Source of the DNA: CAYVXE01 sp964455375
Lineage (GTDB): Bacteria > Zhuqueibacterota > Zhuqueibacteria > Oceanimicrobiales > Oceanimicrobiaceae
Length of the DNA stretch: 64,000 nt
Reading direction: 5' to 3'
Assembly (NCBI GenBank): GCA_964455375.1
Contig: CAYVXE010000005.1
Location: forward strand, 1 to 64,000
This document shows positions 8,185 through 17,106 of this stretch, in pieces. How positions within the stretch are numbered: the first letter of the stretch is position 1; each line of letters starts with the position of its first letter. The translations under genes and the position numbers were made by a program. Under the pieces are notes generated by a model. The model saw nothing but the letters and a program-made list of their open reading frames with translations, searched no databases and was not told the DNA's origin.

Positions 8185-9672
8185 ATGAATTTATTGGATA
8201 CAAGGAACAATTTAATTTGGAAAGACTATCTGCAAATCCTGTACAAAAGGAAATGGTGGGTGTTGGTTCCATTTGTCGTGACAGTTGCAATAGGTCTCTT
8301 TATATCAATGAGCAAGAAACCTATTTATCAGAGTTCCTCGATGATAAAGATTTCTGAGAATATGGATTTCTCTCAGGCAATGCGGAAAATATTGCCTGGA
8401 GTTGGTGCCAAACGAGGTTCTGCCGATGTAAGACAAATTGCAAAGGAGATGGTGAGTACGAAATATGTTGATAAGTTAATCGACCGATTAGGATTAAAAC
8501 CAGAATCAAAAATCCTGGAACAGGCAAATGAGATTCATGAAGAATTTCCACAAAAAGATTTAGATGAAATTGTTCGTGGTTTGCAGTTAGATATGCTGAA
8601 AAGTAAAATTCATACAAAGGGTGTTGGCCGCGATATGATCGACATAAAAGTTAGCGGGCCTGATCCTGAAATCTGTTATTTGGCGAATAAGGCTCTGATA
8701 GATGTCTATCTTGAGGAGTCCACCGAAGTCCAGTTAGTCGCGCTGAAAAATGCTTCAAAATTTAGCGATCAGCAAATTGGCAATTACAAAGTTAAATTGG
8801 ATGATGCTGAAAAACGCTTAGAAAAATTCAGCCAGAATATTTCTATGAAGAAAGTGGATGATAAAAAACTGGAAAATATAAATATAAAAAGATTCGAGGA
8901 TGCCTCTGCGTCCATTGATCTTCATTTGGATGAATTGGAAAAGAATTTGGCAAAATATGACAACGTACTAAACAGCAAGTATGCAGGAAAAACACCACCA
9001 GAAACTCCCGTTATGGCAAATATTCAGGATAAAATAAACAACAATATTGATAAAATAGCTTCACTGATGTATCAATTTGAATGGAAAGACCCTCAACTGA
9101 TCAAATTGAATGCAGAAATCGATGACTATAGGATGAACTGGAAGCACGAGGTCGAAAGAAGCTATCGGGTGATCTTAAACCGTGATGAATTGAAAAATAT
9201 TGACCTTTTTGTAGAAAAGTCTCTTACCTTATTTGATATTGATAACTGGACCCGGAGAAAACGTTCAATAGGTCGTATTGTTAACAGATATAAACAGTAT
9301 GTTGCGGAGGAACCAGTAAACAAACAAGTGCTCTCAAAATTAGAAGATGAAGTTGAGCAAACAAAGAACATTTATTATACCCTTGTTGAACAGGATCGGG
9401 GCAGCAAATTAAAAGAAGCTATGGAGCGCGCAGATTTATTAAATCGTATTAAAATTTTGGAACCGCCAAGAAAACCTGTCATCCCTATAAGTTCTGGTGC
9501 TAACATGGCATTAGCGTTGACCATGTTTCTCGCTTTCATACTGAGCATTGGCAGTGTTTTTACTGTTGAATATATGGACAAAAGTATCAGAACAGTTGAG
9601 GAAGCCGAATTAGAATTCAATATTCCTGTAATCGGAGTTGTCTCTAATTTAAATCAAACACCTCAATCATAA
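8185..9672 (+). CDS. Wzz/GNVR-type polysaccharide chain-length and co-polymerase protein
   Basis: A 495-residue inner-membrane protein. The N-terminal Wzz domain has a first membrane segment near 29-47 ('WWVLVPFVVTVAIGLF'), followed by a long periplasmic region rich in coiled coil (about 180-330). A second membrane segment lies near 440-465, just after a Pro-rich 'EPPRKPVIP' typical of this family. The cytoplasmic kinase domain is absent; it is encoded separately by the next gene, an arrangement as in CapA/CapB. It should control chain length and connect to the Wza-like exporter. Confidence 0.87.
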   Translation: MNLLDTRNNLIWKDYLQILYKRKWWVLVPFVVTVAIGLFISMSKKPIYQSSSMIKISENMDFSQAMRKILPGVGAKRGSADVRQIAKEMVSTKYVDKLIDRLGLKPESKILEQANEIHEEFPQKDLDEIVRGLQLDMLKSKIHTKGVGRDMIDIKVSGPDPEICYLANKALIDVYLEESTEVQLVALKNASKFSDQQIGNYKVKLDDAEKRLEKFSQNISMKKVDDKKLENINIKRFEDASASIDLHLDELEKNLAKYDNVLNSKYAGKTPPETPVMANIQDKINNNIDKIASLMYQFEWKDPQLIKLNAEIDDYRMNWKHEVERSYRVILNRDELKNIDLFVEKSLTLFDIDNWTRRKRSIGRIVNRYKQYVAEEPVNKQVLSKLEDEVEQTKNIYYTLVEQDRGSKLKEAMERADLLNRIKILEPPRKPVIPISSGANMALALTMFLAFILSIGSVFTVEYMDKSIRTVEEAELEFNIPVIGVVSNLNQTPQS

Positions 9673-9756
9673 TAATTTGTCAATCAAGTAAGCCTCTTAC
9701 GATTTCCCCCAAATTCGATAAAACAGATTGATAATAAACGAGGAGGAACCATAGAT

Positions 9757-10656
9757 TTGTTAATATCAAAAAATTGGAACCGGGAACCAAACAAAGGAAG
9801 ATATAAAGATATTCAGATGGGTAATGGGATTATGAAAAATAATGAAAATTCAATTATCGATGCAGAGATTCAAATAGGAAACAACAAGATAGAAATGGCC
9901 CAAATTGAAGAAAACGGCGTTGAAAACAGAGCGGCTGAGAAAGAAAAGGAGAGCGAAAAAATTGCCAATAGTTATCAGGATTCACCCATCAATTCAGAAT
10001 TTCAGCGAATCATAAACAAATTGGATAGTCTTAAAAATGGCAGTGGCAAACAGGTGATATTGGTAACGAGCGCCGTCATGGGAGAAGGAAAAAGCACCAT
10101 AGCACTTCAATTGGCAATCGCCGCCGCCAGAAATTTAACTTTGCCGACGTTACTCATCGACACTGATTTGCGCCATCCAACCCAGCACAAGTTTTTTGAC
10201 ATAAATCCCAATGTCGGTCTGACCGATTGTTTGGAAGGGAATCTTCCACTTGAGCTGTGTTTGAATAATTGGCATAGAAACAATGTTCGTACATCAAATT
10301 TTAAATTATTAACGAGTGGCGCTTTAAACACGAATCCTTTGGAATTGATCACGCTGGAAAAAATGAAATTATTATTCGAAGATGTTCGGAAGAAGTTTGA
10401 TATCATCATTGTAGATGCAGCCCCCATTATTCCAGTAAGCGATCCTTTGATTCTCGGTCGATTAGCAGATACCGTTCTTTTAGTCGTGAAAGTCGGTGCA
10501 ACTCCTAAAAAGCTTGTCACGAGGGCAATCCAAATGATGAAGAAAGTCAATATCGATATTCATGGTTTGGTTTTGAACAATGTTGAGGATGTCATGCCTC
10601 ATTATTATAATGATAAATTTTATCAGTACTCTTATTACACAAATAATTCAAGATAA
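9757..10656 (+). CDS. bacterial tyrosine kinase (CpsD/CapB type)
   Basis: A 299-residue cytoplasmic BY-kinase. Walker A MGEGKST, Walker A' LLIDTDLRHP and Walker B IIIVDAAP are all present. The C-terminus is a Tyr cluster (HYYNDKFYQYSYY), the autophosphorylation tail. The start is TTG 9757: a strong GAGGAGG (9740-9746) sits ten bases before it, whereas the internal ATGs lack a comparable site. The N-terminal about 70 residues are charged and probably disordered. It should phosphorylate itself and cycle with the Wzz-like partner encoded just upstream. Confidence 0.87.
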   Translation: MLISKNWNREPNKGRYKDIQMGNGIMKNNENSIIDAEIQIGNNKIEMAQIEENGVENRAAEKEKESEKIANSYQDSPINSEFQRIINKLDSLKNGSGKQVILVTSAVMGEGKSTIALQLAIAAARNLTLPTLLIDTDLRHPTQHKFFDINPNVGLTDCLEGNLPLELCLNNWHRNNVRTSNFKLLTSGALNTNPLELITLEKMKLLFEDVRKKFDIIIVDAAPIIPVSDPLILGRLADTVLLVVKVGATPKKLVTRAIQMMKKVNIDIHGLVLNNVEDVMPHYYNDKFYQYSYYTNNSR

Positions 10657-11835
10657 ATGTTCATTCCTTTTTGTAAACATACCGTCGGTGACGAAGAAAC
10701 AGCAGAGGTCCTGGATACTTTAAAGTCTGCCTGGCTGACCACCGGACCAAAGACGAAGCAATTTGAAAAGGATTTTGCGGAGTATATTGGTGTGAAACAT
10801 GCCATCGCTCTTAATTCGTGCACATCTGCCCTGCATTTGTCACTGTTGGCCAATGGCGTTGGTCCTGGTGATGAGGTCATCACCACACCGCTGACGTTTT
10901 GCGCAACAATCGAGGCCATTGAATACTGCGGCGCACGGTCAATCTTCGTCGATGTGGATGAGAGAAATTTTCATATCGATGCCAAACGTATCGAGGAAAA
11001 AATTACCCCTAATACCAAATGTATTTTGCCGGTTCATTATGGTGGCATTCCGTGCGATTTAGATAGTATCAATCGAATTGCCAAAAACCACAATCTACAA
11101 ATTGTTGAAGACGCTGCGCATGCATTAGGCACGCAATATAAATATCACCGCATCGGAGGCTCTGGCAATCTCACCTGTTTCAGTTTTTATCCCGTGAAAA
11201 ATATTACCACCGGCGAAGGTGGCATGGTAACGCTTAATGACGATGACAAAGCTAAAACGATAAGAACATTGGCTTTACACGGGATGTCTAAAGACGCCTG
11301 GCAAAGGTATTCACAGCAAGGTAGCTGGTATTATGAGATTCATCATTTAGGCTATAAATATAATCTCACGGACATACAGGCCTCTTTAGGTATTTGTCAA
11401 TTAAAAAAATTAGAGCGGTTTAACGAACTGCGGGAAAATCAAGCGAAACTTTATTTTGAATCCCTGAGAGATTGTGATGAAATATCTCTTCCTTCCTGGT
11501 ATTATGATTATTTTGGAACGCTTCGAGATGAGGGCTTTGTCAATTCCTGGCATCTGTTCGTCATCATGCTGAATTTACAACAGGTTTCCATTACTAGAAA
11601 TGAGCTTATTCAGGAATTAAATGAGAAGGGGATAGGCACCAGCGTACATTTTATTCCGGTTCATCTGCAGCCATATTATGCTCAAAAAAATAATCTGCAT
11701 AAGGGGCAATTCCCGGTAGCCGAATCTATTTTTGATCGAATTATTTCAATACCGATTTATCCAAAGTTAACCGAAAGCGAGTTGCTTTATATTACGGATA
11801 CATTAAAGAAAATCTTGCAGGCAAACAGGAAATAA
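10657..11835 (+). CDS. DegT/DnrJ/EryC1 sugar aminotransferase
   Basis: A 392-residue PLP-dependent aminotransferase that converts a nucleotide-linked keto sugar to an amino sugar. The Schiff-base lysine is K181 in SFYPVKNITTGEGG. The family N-terminus (SAWLTTGPKTKQFEKDFAEYIG) and 'NSCTSALHLSLLANGVGPGDEV' are clear. It resembles the ArnB/PseC/WbpE group; the specific sugar cannot be read from sequence. ATG directly follows the kinase stop, indicating translational coupling. With the PIG-L deacetylase and formyltransferase downstream it suggests an amino- or formamido-sugar in the repeat unit. Confidence 0.9.
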   Translation: MFIPFCKHTVGDEETAEVLDTLKSAWLTTGPKTKQFEKDFAEYIGVKHAIALNSCTSALHLSLLANGVGPGDEVITTPLTFCATIEAIEYCGARSIFVDVDERNFHIDAKRIEEKITPNTKCILPVHYGGIPCDLDSINRIAKNHNLQIVEDAAHALGTQYKYHRIGGSGNLTCFSFYPVKNITTGEGGMVTLNDDDKAKTIRTLALHGMSKDAWQRYSQQGSWYYEIHHLGYKYNLTDIQASLGICQLKKLERFNELRENQAKLYFESLRDCDEISLPSWYYDYFGTLRDEGFVNSWHLFVIMLNLQQVSITRNELIQELNEKGIGTSVHFIPVHLQPYYAQKNNLHKGQFPVAESIFDRIISIPIYPKLTESELLYITDTLKKILQANRK

Positions 11836-11850
11836 AATAATCTTTGTATA

Positions 11851-12435
11851 ATGATGAAACCAACACCGGAATATTGGGGGAAACGTCTTTTTGATGTCGT
11901 ATGCGTTCTTATTTTGTTACTGTTTTGCATACCGCTTTTTCTCATTATTGGTATTGCCATCAAACTTGACAGTCCTGGCACGATATTCTATAAACATCCC
12001 AGGGTGGGGAAAAATGGCACTCTGTTCAAAATGTGGAAGTTTCGTACGATGGTTTCAGAGGCCGATAAATTAGGCGGCGGACTCACGCAGCACGGAGACC
12101 CGAGAATAACCAAGGTTGGGAAGTTATTGCGGCGGGCGAGTCTCGATGAACTGCCGCAAATTATAAACGTGCTTTTAGGAGAGATGAGCATTGTAGGGCC
12201 ACGGCCTGAAATTCCGGAAATTGTTAAAGATTACACGAGCAAACAACGCGAGGCGCTAACCGTGAGACCCGGAATTACGGGATTGACGCAGGTTAACGGT
12301 CGGGACAATTTGCCAATCAAAGAAAAGCTTGAAATGGAAAGAAAGTACGTTCAGGACCTCACACCGTGGTTAGATTTAAAAATTTTGTTTCTGACGTTAC
12401 CTGCGATTATTTCAGGTGAAGGAACAAGATACTGA
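11851..12435 (+). CDS. initiating phosphoglycosyl transferase (PglC/WcaJ family)
   Basis: A 194-residue monotopic bacterial sugar transferase that moves a phospho-sugar from UDP-sugar to undecaprenyl phosphate, starting each repeat unit. One N-terminal re-entrant hydrophobic helix (about 16-38), then 'FKMWKFRTM', the catalytic Asp-Glu dyad in 'RASLDELPQ', and 'MSIVGPRPE' and 'VRPGITGLTQVNGR'. The length matches the minimal PglC form without WcaJ's extra membrane domain. It lies 15 bases after the aminotransferase. Confidence 0.9.
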   Translation: MMKPTPEYWGKRLFDVVCVLILLLFCIPLFLIIGIAIKLDSPGTIFYKHPRVGKNGTLFKMWKFRTMVSEADKLGGGLTQHGDPRITKVGKLLRRASLDELPQIINVLLGEMSIVGPRPEIPEIVKDYTSKQREALTVRPGITGLTQVNGRDNLPIKEKLEMERKYVQDLTPWLDLKILFLTLPAIISGEGTRY

Positions 12436-12455
12436 TATAAAATGAGAGAAAAGGT

Positions 12456-13130
12456 ATGAATGTTTTGGTACTGGCGGCGCATCCGGATGATGAAGTTTTA
12501 GGTTGTGGTGGTACTATCGCTCGTCTTGTGAATGAAGGTCATAAAGTCAGTACGGTAATCTTTTGTGAGAATGCCAGTGCGAGATATGATTCCGGATATG
12601 AACCATCAATGAATGGAAAAATCGAAGAAATGTGTAGAAAATGCGCCAAAGTTTTGAATATGGATGAGCCGGTCTTTTTAAGGTTATCCGACCAGAAACT
12701 TGACACGTATTCCGCTTTAGAAATGGCTCAGACCGTCGAAAAAGTGCTGCGGGAATTTCGACCGGAAATGGTTTTAACCCATCATGGGGGGGACATCAAT
12801 GCAGATCACAGAGTCTTATTCGAGGCAACAATGGTAGCGACGAGACCGCTACCTGAGGGTGGAGTAAAAACGATCCTCACGTACGAGACTATCTCTGCAA
12901 CTGAGTGGGGGATTTCAAATTACCATCCTTCATTTCAACCGAATGTCTTTTATGATATTTCTGTAACGCTGCAAACAAAAGTAAAAGCCTTTGGTGAATA
13001 CTATTCTGAAATACGTGAATTTCCACATCCCCGTTCTTTGGAAGGTATCGAAATTCGTGCCAAAGATTGGGGCACGAGAGCCGGGTTGCTGGCCGCAGAG
13101 CCTTTTCAACTCATAAGAGCATTACGATAA
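12456..13130 (+). CDS. PIG-L (LmbE-like) deacetylase
   Basis: A 224-residue zinc-dependent N-deacetylase family protein. The metal motif AHPDDE is at residues 8-13, with HHGGDINADHR supplying the second His region. Family members remove acetyl groups from N-acetyl-glucosamine-type sugars. Neighbouring aminotransferase and formyltransferase suggest deacetylation followed by re-acylation of an amino sugar. No signal peptide, so cytoplasmic. A ribosome site GAGAAAAGG precedes the ATG. Confidence 0.88.
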   Translation: MNVLVLAAHPDDEVLGCGGTIARLVNEGHKVSTVIFCENASARYDSGYEPSMNGKIEEMCRKCAKVLNMDEPVFLRLSDQKLDTYSALEMAQTVEKVLREFRPEMVLTHHGGDINADHRVLFEATMVATRPLPEGGVKTILTYETISATEWGISNYHPSFQPNVFYDISVTLQTKVKAFGEYYSEIREFPHPRSLEGIEIRAKDWGTRAGLLAAEPFQLIRALR

Positions 13131-13165
13131 TGGATCCTGTAATGAGGAGTTTTTGAAAAAATGCC

Positions 13166-14158
13166 ATGAAAAGTACTTCGGAAATTAATGAAAAAAAATG
13201 CCGTATCGTATTTGTTGGATGCGTAGAAGAGGGCAAAGAATGTCTGCGTGAAGTCCTTCTGGCCGGTGGTAATGTGGTAGCTATTCTCACTTTTGTGGAT
13301 GATATTTTCGAAAAAACCTCAGGGGCAGTACGGTTTGAGGACATTTCCGACGCGCATAATATCCCCATTTTTAAGGTGCGAACCACGAATTCTCCGGAAG
13401 CTGTAGCATTGATAAAGGAATTAAGCCCGGACGCCATGTTCGTCATTGGTTGGACGCGGTTGGTCAGTGCGGAAGTTTTGGCAATTCCCCGCTATGGTTG
13501 TTTTGGTATGCATGCTTCCCTGTTACCTGATTATCGGGGGAGAGCCCCGGTAAATTGGGCGCTTATCCGTGGGGAAAAAGTTTGGGGAAATACACTGATG
13601 CTTTTAGATGATGGGATCGACACAGGGGATATCGTTAGCCAGAAAAAGTTCAATATAAAACTCGCAGATACGTGTAAAACGGTTTATGATAAAGTTGCCC
13701 AGGCCGGTTGTGAAATGATTCATGAATTCATTCCTTTATTGGATGCAGGGGATTTTCCCAGAACGGTACAAACCGATAAAGACGTCCCATCTATGCCGAA
13801 AAGAACGCCGGACGATGGTATCATAGATTGGTCTAAATCGAGTCTTGAGTTATTCAACTGGGTGAGAGCATTAACCTCTCCTTATCCTGGGGCATTTACT
13901 TATCTGCGCGGTAAAAAGCTTTTCATTTGGGATGCACGCATTTTACATATTCCAAGTGATTTGTCCAAAACCACAGTATGGTCTCAAAGCAAACCAGGGA
14001 CTATCCTTTCAATCAAAGCTGGTATTATTATTTCAGTGGGGGATTCTGAACTTTTAAGCCTGCATCGATTAAATTTTGAAGACGAACCTGAATATTCATG
14101 GCAGCAGTTTGTGGAAACGTATTCTTTAAATTCCGGAGAGATGTTTTCCAATGGCTGA
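13166..14158 (+). CDS. sugar formyltransferase-like protein
   Basis: A 330-residue protein of the N10-formyl-tetrahydrofolate-dependent formyltransferase family. It resembles the ArnA N-terminal domain and methionyl-tRNA formyltransferase: 'MHASLLPDYRGRAPVNWALIRGE' region and 'DDGIDTGDIV' with the catalytic Asp. The usual catalytic triad Asn-x-His...Asp is incomplete: the Asn position is G114, while H116 and the Asp remain. The C-terminal part resembles the Fmt C-terminal domain. Context (aminotransferase, PIG-L) points to N-formylation of an amino sugar rather than to initiator tRNA. GAGGAG lies upstream of ATG 13166. Confidence 0.8.
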   Translation: MKSTSEINEKKCRIVFVGCVEEGKECLREVLLAGGNVVAILTFVDDIFEKTSGAVRFEDISDAHNIPIFKVRTTNSPEAVALIKELSPDAMFVIGWTRLVSAEVLAIPRYGCFGMHASLLPDYRGRAPVNWALIRGEKVWGNTLMLLDDGIDTGDIVSQKKFNIKLADTCKTVYDKVAQAGCEMIHEFIPLLDAGDFPRTVQTDKDVPSMPKRTPDDGIIDWSKSSLELFNWVRALTSPYPGAFTYLRGKKLFIWDARILHIPSDLSKTTVWSQSKPGTILSIKAGIIISVGDSELLSLHRLNFEDEPEYSWQQFVETYSLNSGEMFSNG

Positions 14159-14322
14159 GTTGTCATTCCCACCCTGTTCTTTTCCCGATGAATAGCTAAT
14201 CGTATGTAATGTGTAATTGTCTCAGCGCAACTGTGTCAGTGGGTTGCACAGACAGGTTTTACGCAATTATTTTTTTAATTTAATCAAATTAAAAATAATC
14301 ATTCAAAAATGAGGTAGTTACC

Positions 14323-15882
14323 GTGCTAAAACGCGACCTTAAAATAGCTGGGTCGTCAGCTATCGATTCTGCAGCCAATTCAAACAAAAGTGGTCTGAAT
14401 AATGGCAATCGCAAGCTTTGGAATAACTTCAAAGGTAGTTTTAGAACGCTATTTGAGCCAATACGCGAGCTGCGTTCTTTCATGGTTAACAACAGTATTT
14501 TTCTTCGCGTCATTGCAGATATTATTTTAGTAAATGCGTCGCTCATGGTGGCTTTGGTATCGCGATTTGTTGTTCTTAGTATTCTTGGATTAAANNNNNN
14601 NNNNNNNNNNNNNNNNNNNNNNNNNNNNNNNNNNNNNNNNNNNNNNNNNNNNNNNNNNNNNNNNNNNNNNNNNNNNNNNNNNNNNNNNNNNNNNACAAAA
14701 ATTCCTTTTCCGGTATGGGCACTTTCGATGGGTTTTCTTCATACATGTCTTTTCGTTGGCGGCGCAAGGTATGTCGCTCTTATTTTGTCACGGACAGGAA
14801 TTGCGCACCAGATTCGTAAACCTGATGCCAGATGGCGTAGAATTCAAACGGTGTTAGTTATTGGCGGGGCTGGTTATATCGGTTCGCTTTTATGTAGAAA
14901 ACTTATCGAACAAGGCTTTTACGTAAGGGTGCTTGATAAACTTGTCTATGGGATTGAGCCTATTTCTGCTCTTCTCGACAATCCCAATTTTAACCTTGTT
15001 CAAGGCGATTTCCGTAATCTTGATTGTGTTGTGGATTCCATGATGGACATAGATGCAGTTGTTCATTTAGGTGCTATTGTTGGTGACCCCGCAAGCGCGT
15101 TAGACCCTCGTTCCACCACCGAAATCAATCTTCTGGCAACGCAGATGATTGCTGAAATTGCAAAAGGCTATGGTGTGCAGCGGCTTGTGTTCGCCAGTAC
15201 ATGTAGTGTTTATGGCGCCAGTGACGGGATTTTAGATGAACGCTCAAAACTTAACCCCGTCTCGTTATATGCACGTACAAAAATAGAATCAGAAAAGTTG
15301 CTGCTTGGCCTTACATCGTCAGAATTTTCTCCAATAATTGTAAGGTTTGCAACCATCCACGGCCTTTCTTCCCGGCCTCGATTTGATTTGGTTGTTAATC
15401 TGTTATCGGCCAAGGCAGTCGTGGACGGAAAGATTGGAATTTTTGGTGGTTCTCAATGGCGTCCTTTTATACATGTTGCTGATGCTGCCGATTCGATTGT
15501 TCGGATATTGCAAGCTCCCTTACGGAATGTTCGTGGTCAGATTTTTAATGTTGGCTCAACCAATGAGAATTACCAGATTAAAGAAATCGGGACGATCATA
15601 AAACAAATTTTGCCGGACGTTCAAGTCGAATATTCCGGATTGGATGGAGATGAACGAAACTATATTGTAGCCTTCCAGAAAATTGAGAAGAAGTTGGGAT
15701 TCACCCCCAAAAGAATTGTAAGGGAAGGCGTACATGAGATTATAAACGCACTCAAAAACGGGTTGATTCCGGATTATAGTGATCCTCACTTCAGCAATAT
15801 TGCATATCTTAAAAATGGTGCAAACTTTTCCACTTTGCAAGAACGTACGTCCATTGCACGTCTCAGTAACTATATTAAATGA
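14323..15882 (+). CDS. membrane domain fused to NAD-dependent epimerase/dehydratase (interrupted by assembly gap)
   Basis: GTG start after GAGGT. The N-terminal part ('RVIADIILVNASLMVALVSRFV') and the part after the gap ('FPVWALSMGFLHTCLFVGGARYVALILSR') look like the first and last membrane helices of a CapD/PglF-type domain. The catalytic part is a classic extended SDR: GGAGYIG for NAD binding, Ser in FASTCSVYG, and YARTK as the YxxxK motif. It resembles UDP-sugar 4-epimerases or dehydratases rather than the CapD catalytic domain. The frame stays open across 100 Ns, but that gap length is a placeholder, so the true protein is probably longer and its continuity is unproven. The last 4 bases overlap the next gene. 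Confidence 0.7.
   Translation: MLKRDLKIAGSSAIDSAANSNKSGLNNGNRKLWNNFKGSFRTLFEPIRELRSFMVNNSIFLRVIADIILVNASLMVALVSRFVVLSILGLXXXXXXXXXXXXXXXXXXXXXXXXXXXXXXXXXXTKIPFPVWALSMGFLHTCLFVGGARYVALILSRTGIAHQIRKPDARWRRIQTVLVIGGAGYIGSLLCRKLIEQGFYVRVLDKLVYGIEPISALLDNPNFNLVQGDFRNLDCVVDSMMDIDAVVHLGAIVGDPASALDPRSTTEINLLATQMIAEIAKGYGVQRLVFASTCSVYGASDGILDERSKLNPVSLYARTKIESEKLLLGLTSSEFSPIIVRFATIHGLSSRPRFDLVVNLLSAKAVVDGKIGIFGGSQWRPFIHVADAADSIVRILQAPLRNVRGQIFNVGSTNENYQIKEIGTIIKQILPDVQVEYSGLDGDERNYIVAFQKIEKKLGFTPKRIVREGVHEIINALKNGLIPDYSDPHFSNIAYLKNGANFSTLQERTSIARLSNYIK
14595..14694. other. assembly gap (100 N)
   Basis: Exactly 100 Ns, the usual placeholder for a scaffold gap of unknown size. It falls inside the membrane domain of the 14323 gene. 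A CapD/PglF-like domain would need more residues here than 33, so the real missing sequence is probably longer than shown. Confidence 0.97.
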
Positions 15883-17096
15883 ATAACCCGGAAATTATAA
15901 AACAAAAGGGGAATGGTGCAGCATTGTCCCCGGACAAGAAAATAAATATACTGTTCATGACGGATACGTTTTATGGCGTTGGAGGCACCGAAAAACAATT
16001 ATTGGAACTCATACAACGATTAGATAAAACGAAGTTCACATGTTATATTTGTCCCTTTTACTTTAGTGAAGAAATGTTACACCGTGTTTCTAAACTCGGA
16101 GTTGTAACGTGGCCTTCACCGATTCAAAGGATTTATGGTTTGTCAGGTGTTCATCAGGCTTTCTCAATTATCTCAAAAATACGACAATACAAAATTGAAA
16201 TTGTGAGTACATTTCATTTTGCGGCCGACACATACGGTGTGCTAATTTCAAAATTAGCAGGAGTACCGTGCATTATTTCGAACCGACGGGATACCGGTTG
16301 CCACCGGCACAACAAATATGCATTTTTGATTAAAATGCTTGATCCTCTCGTAAGTCAATATTTTGCAGTTTGTCATGCTGTCGCTGATCACATAAATAAG
16401 GATTACAAAGTTGAGCAGAATAAGATTCGTACGATTTATAATGGCATCGATATTGACAAAACCCAAAAAGTGCAAACCAGGAAACTCGATGAGTTGCGAA
16501 AACGCTACAAGATCAAGGATGACACATTTGTTATCGGTAACATCTCCCACCTACGACCAGAAAAAGGGTATGACATTTTTTTCGAAGCTATCCGTCTTGT
16601 GAAACCACAGATACCGAATCTCAAAGTGTTTGCAGTGGGGTCTGTCCTGCCAACGGAAAAGGAATTTGTGAATCGGTTGAAGCAATTCGCAAAAGATAAG
16701 GGAATTGATGAGAATCTCGTCATCACCGGTTATGTTGATAATGCAACGGATTTTGTTCACATGATGGATATCGCCTGCCTGACTGCCGTAAGCAATGAGG
16801 GTTTTTCAAATGCCCTTCTGGAAGAGATGACACTTGGGAAAGCCATCATTGCTACTGACGTCGGTGGAAATAAAGAGGCAATTGTGGATGGCGAAAGCGG
16901 GATTATCATTCCCCCTCGTGACCCCGAGGCGCTGGCTTCTTCAATACTAAAACTTTATCACCAACCTGCATTGCGCAAGCGGATGGGCAAGGCAGCAGTA
17001 AAGAGAGTCAAAGCATGTTTTCTCATCGATAAGACAATATCTGAATTAGAAGATCACTACCTCTCACTTTATAATCAGTGCACAAATCACAATTAA
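15879..17096 (+). CDS. glycosyltransferase family 4
   Basis: A 405-residue GT-B glycosyltransferase. The N-terminal domain has 'YGVGGTEKQLLELI'. The C-terminal donor-binding domain has 'ISHLRPEKGYDIFFEA' and the EX7E region NEGFSNALLEEM. It transfers a sugar from a nucleotide donor to the lipid-linked intermediate on the cytoplasmic face. ATG overlaps the stop of the SDR gene by four bases, so the genes are coupled. Confidence 0.9.
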   Translation: MNNPEIIKQKGNGAALSPDKKINILFMTDTFYGVGGTEKQLLELIQRLDKTKFTCYICPFYFSEEMLHRVSKLGVVTWPSPIQRIYGLSGVHQAFSIISKIRQYKIEIVSTFHFAADTYGVLISKLAGVPCIISNRRDTGCHRHNKYAFLIKMLDPLVSQYFAVCHAVADHINKDYKVEQNKIRTIYNGIDIDKTQKVQTRKLDELRKRYKIKDDTFVIGNISHLRPEKGYDIFFEAIRLVKPQIPNLKVFAVGSVLPTEKEFVNRLKQFAKDKGIDENLVITGYVDNATDFVHMMDIACLTAVSNEGFSNALLEEMTLGKAIIATDVGGNKEAIVDGESGIIIPPRDPEALASSILKLYHQPALRKRMGKAAVKRVKACFLIDKTISELEDHYLSLYNQCTNHN

Positions 17097-17106
17097 TAGC
17101 ATAGAG

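Noticed and set aside
13166..14158. Methionyl-tRNA formyltransferase (fmt)
   Set aside because: Located between sugar-modifying genes in an EPS operon, with an altered catalytic motif.
14159..14322. Hairpin GCGCAAC...GTTGCAC before the SDR gene
   Set aside because: Short imperfect stem without T-run; could not be distinguished from chance.
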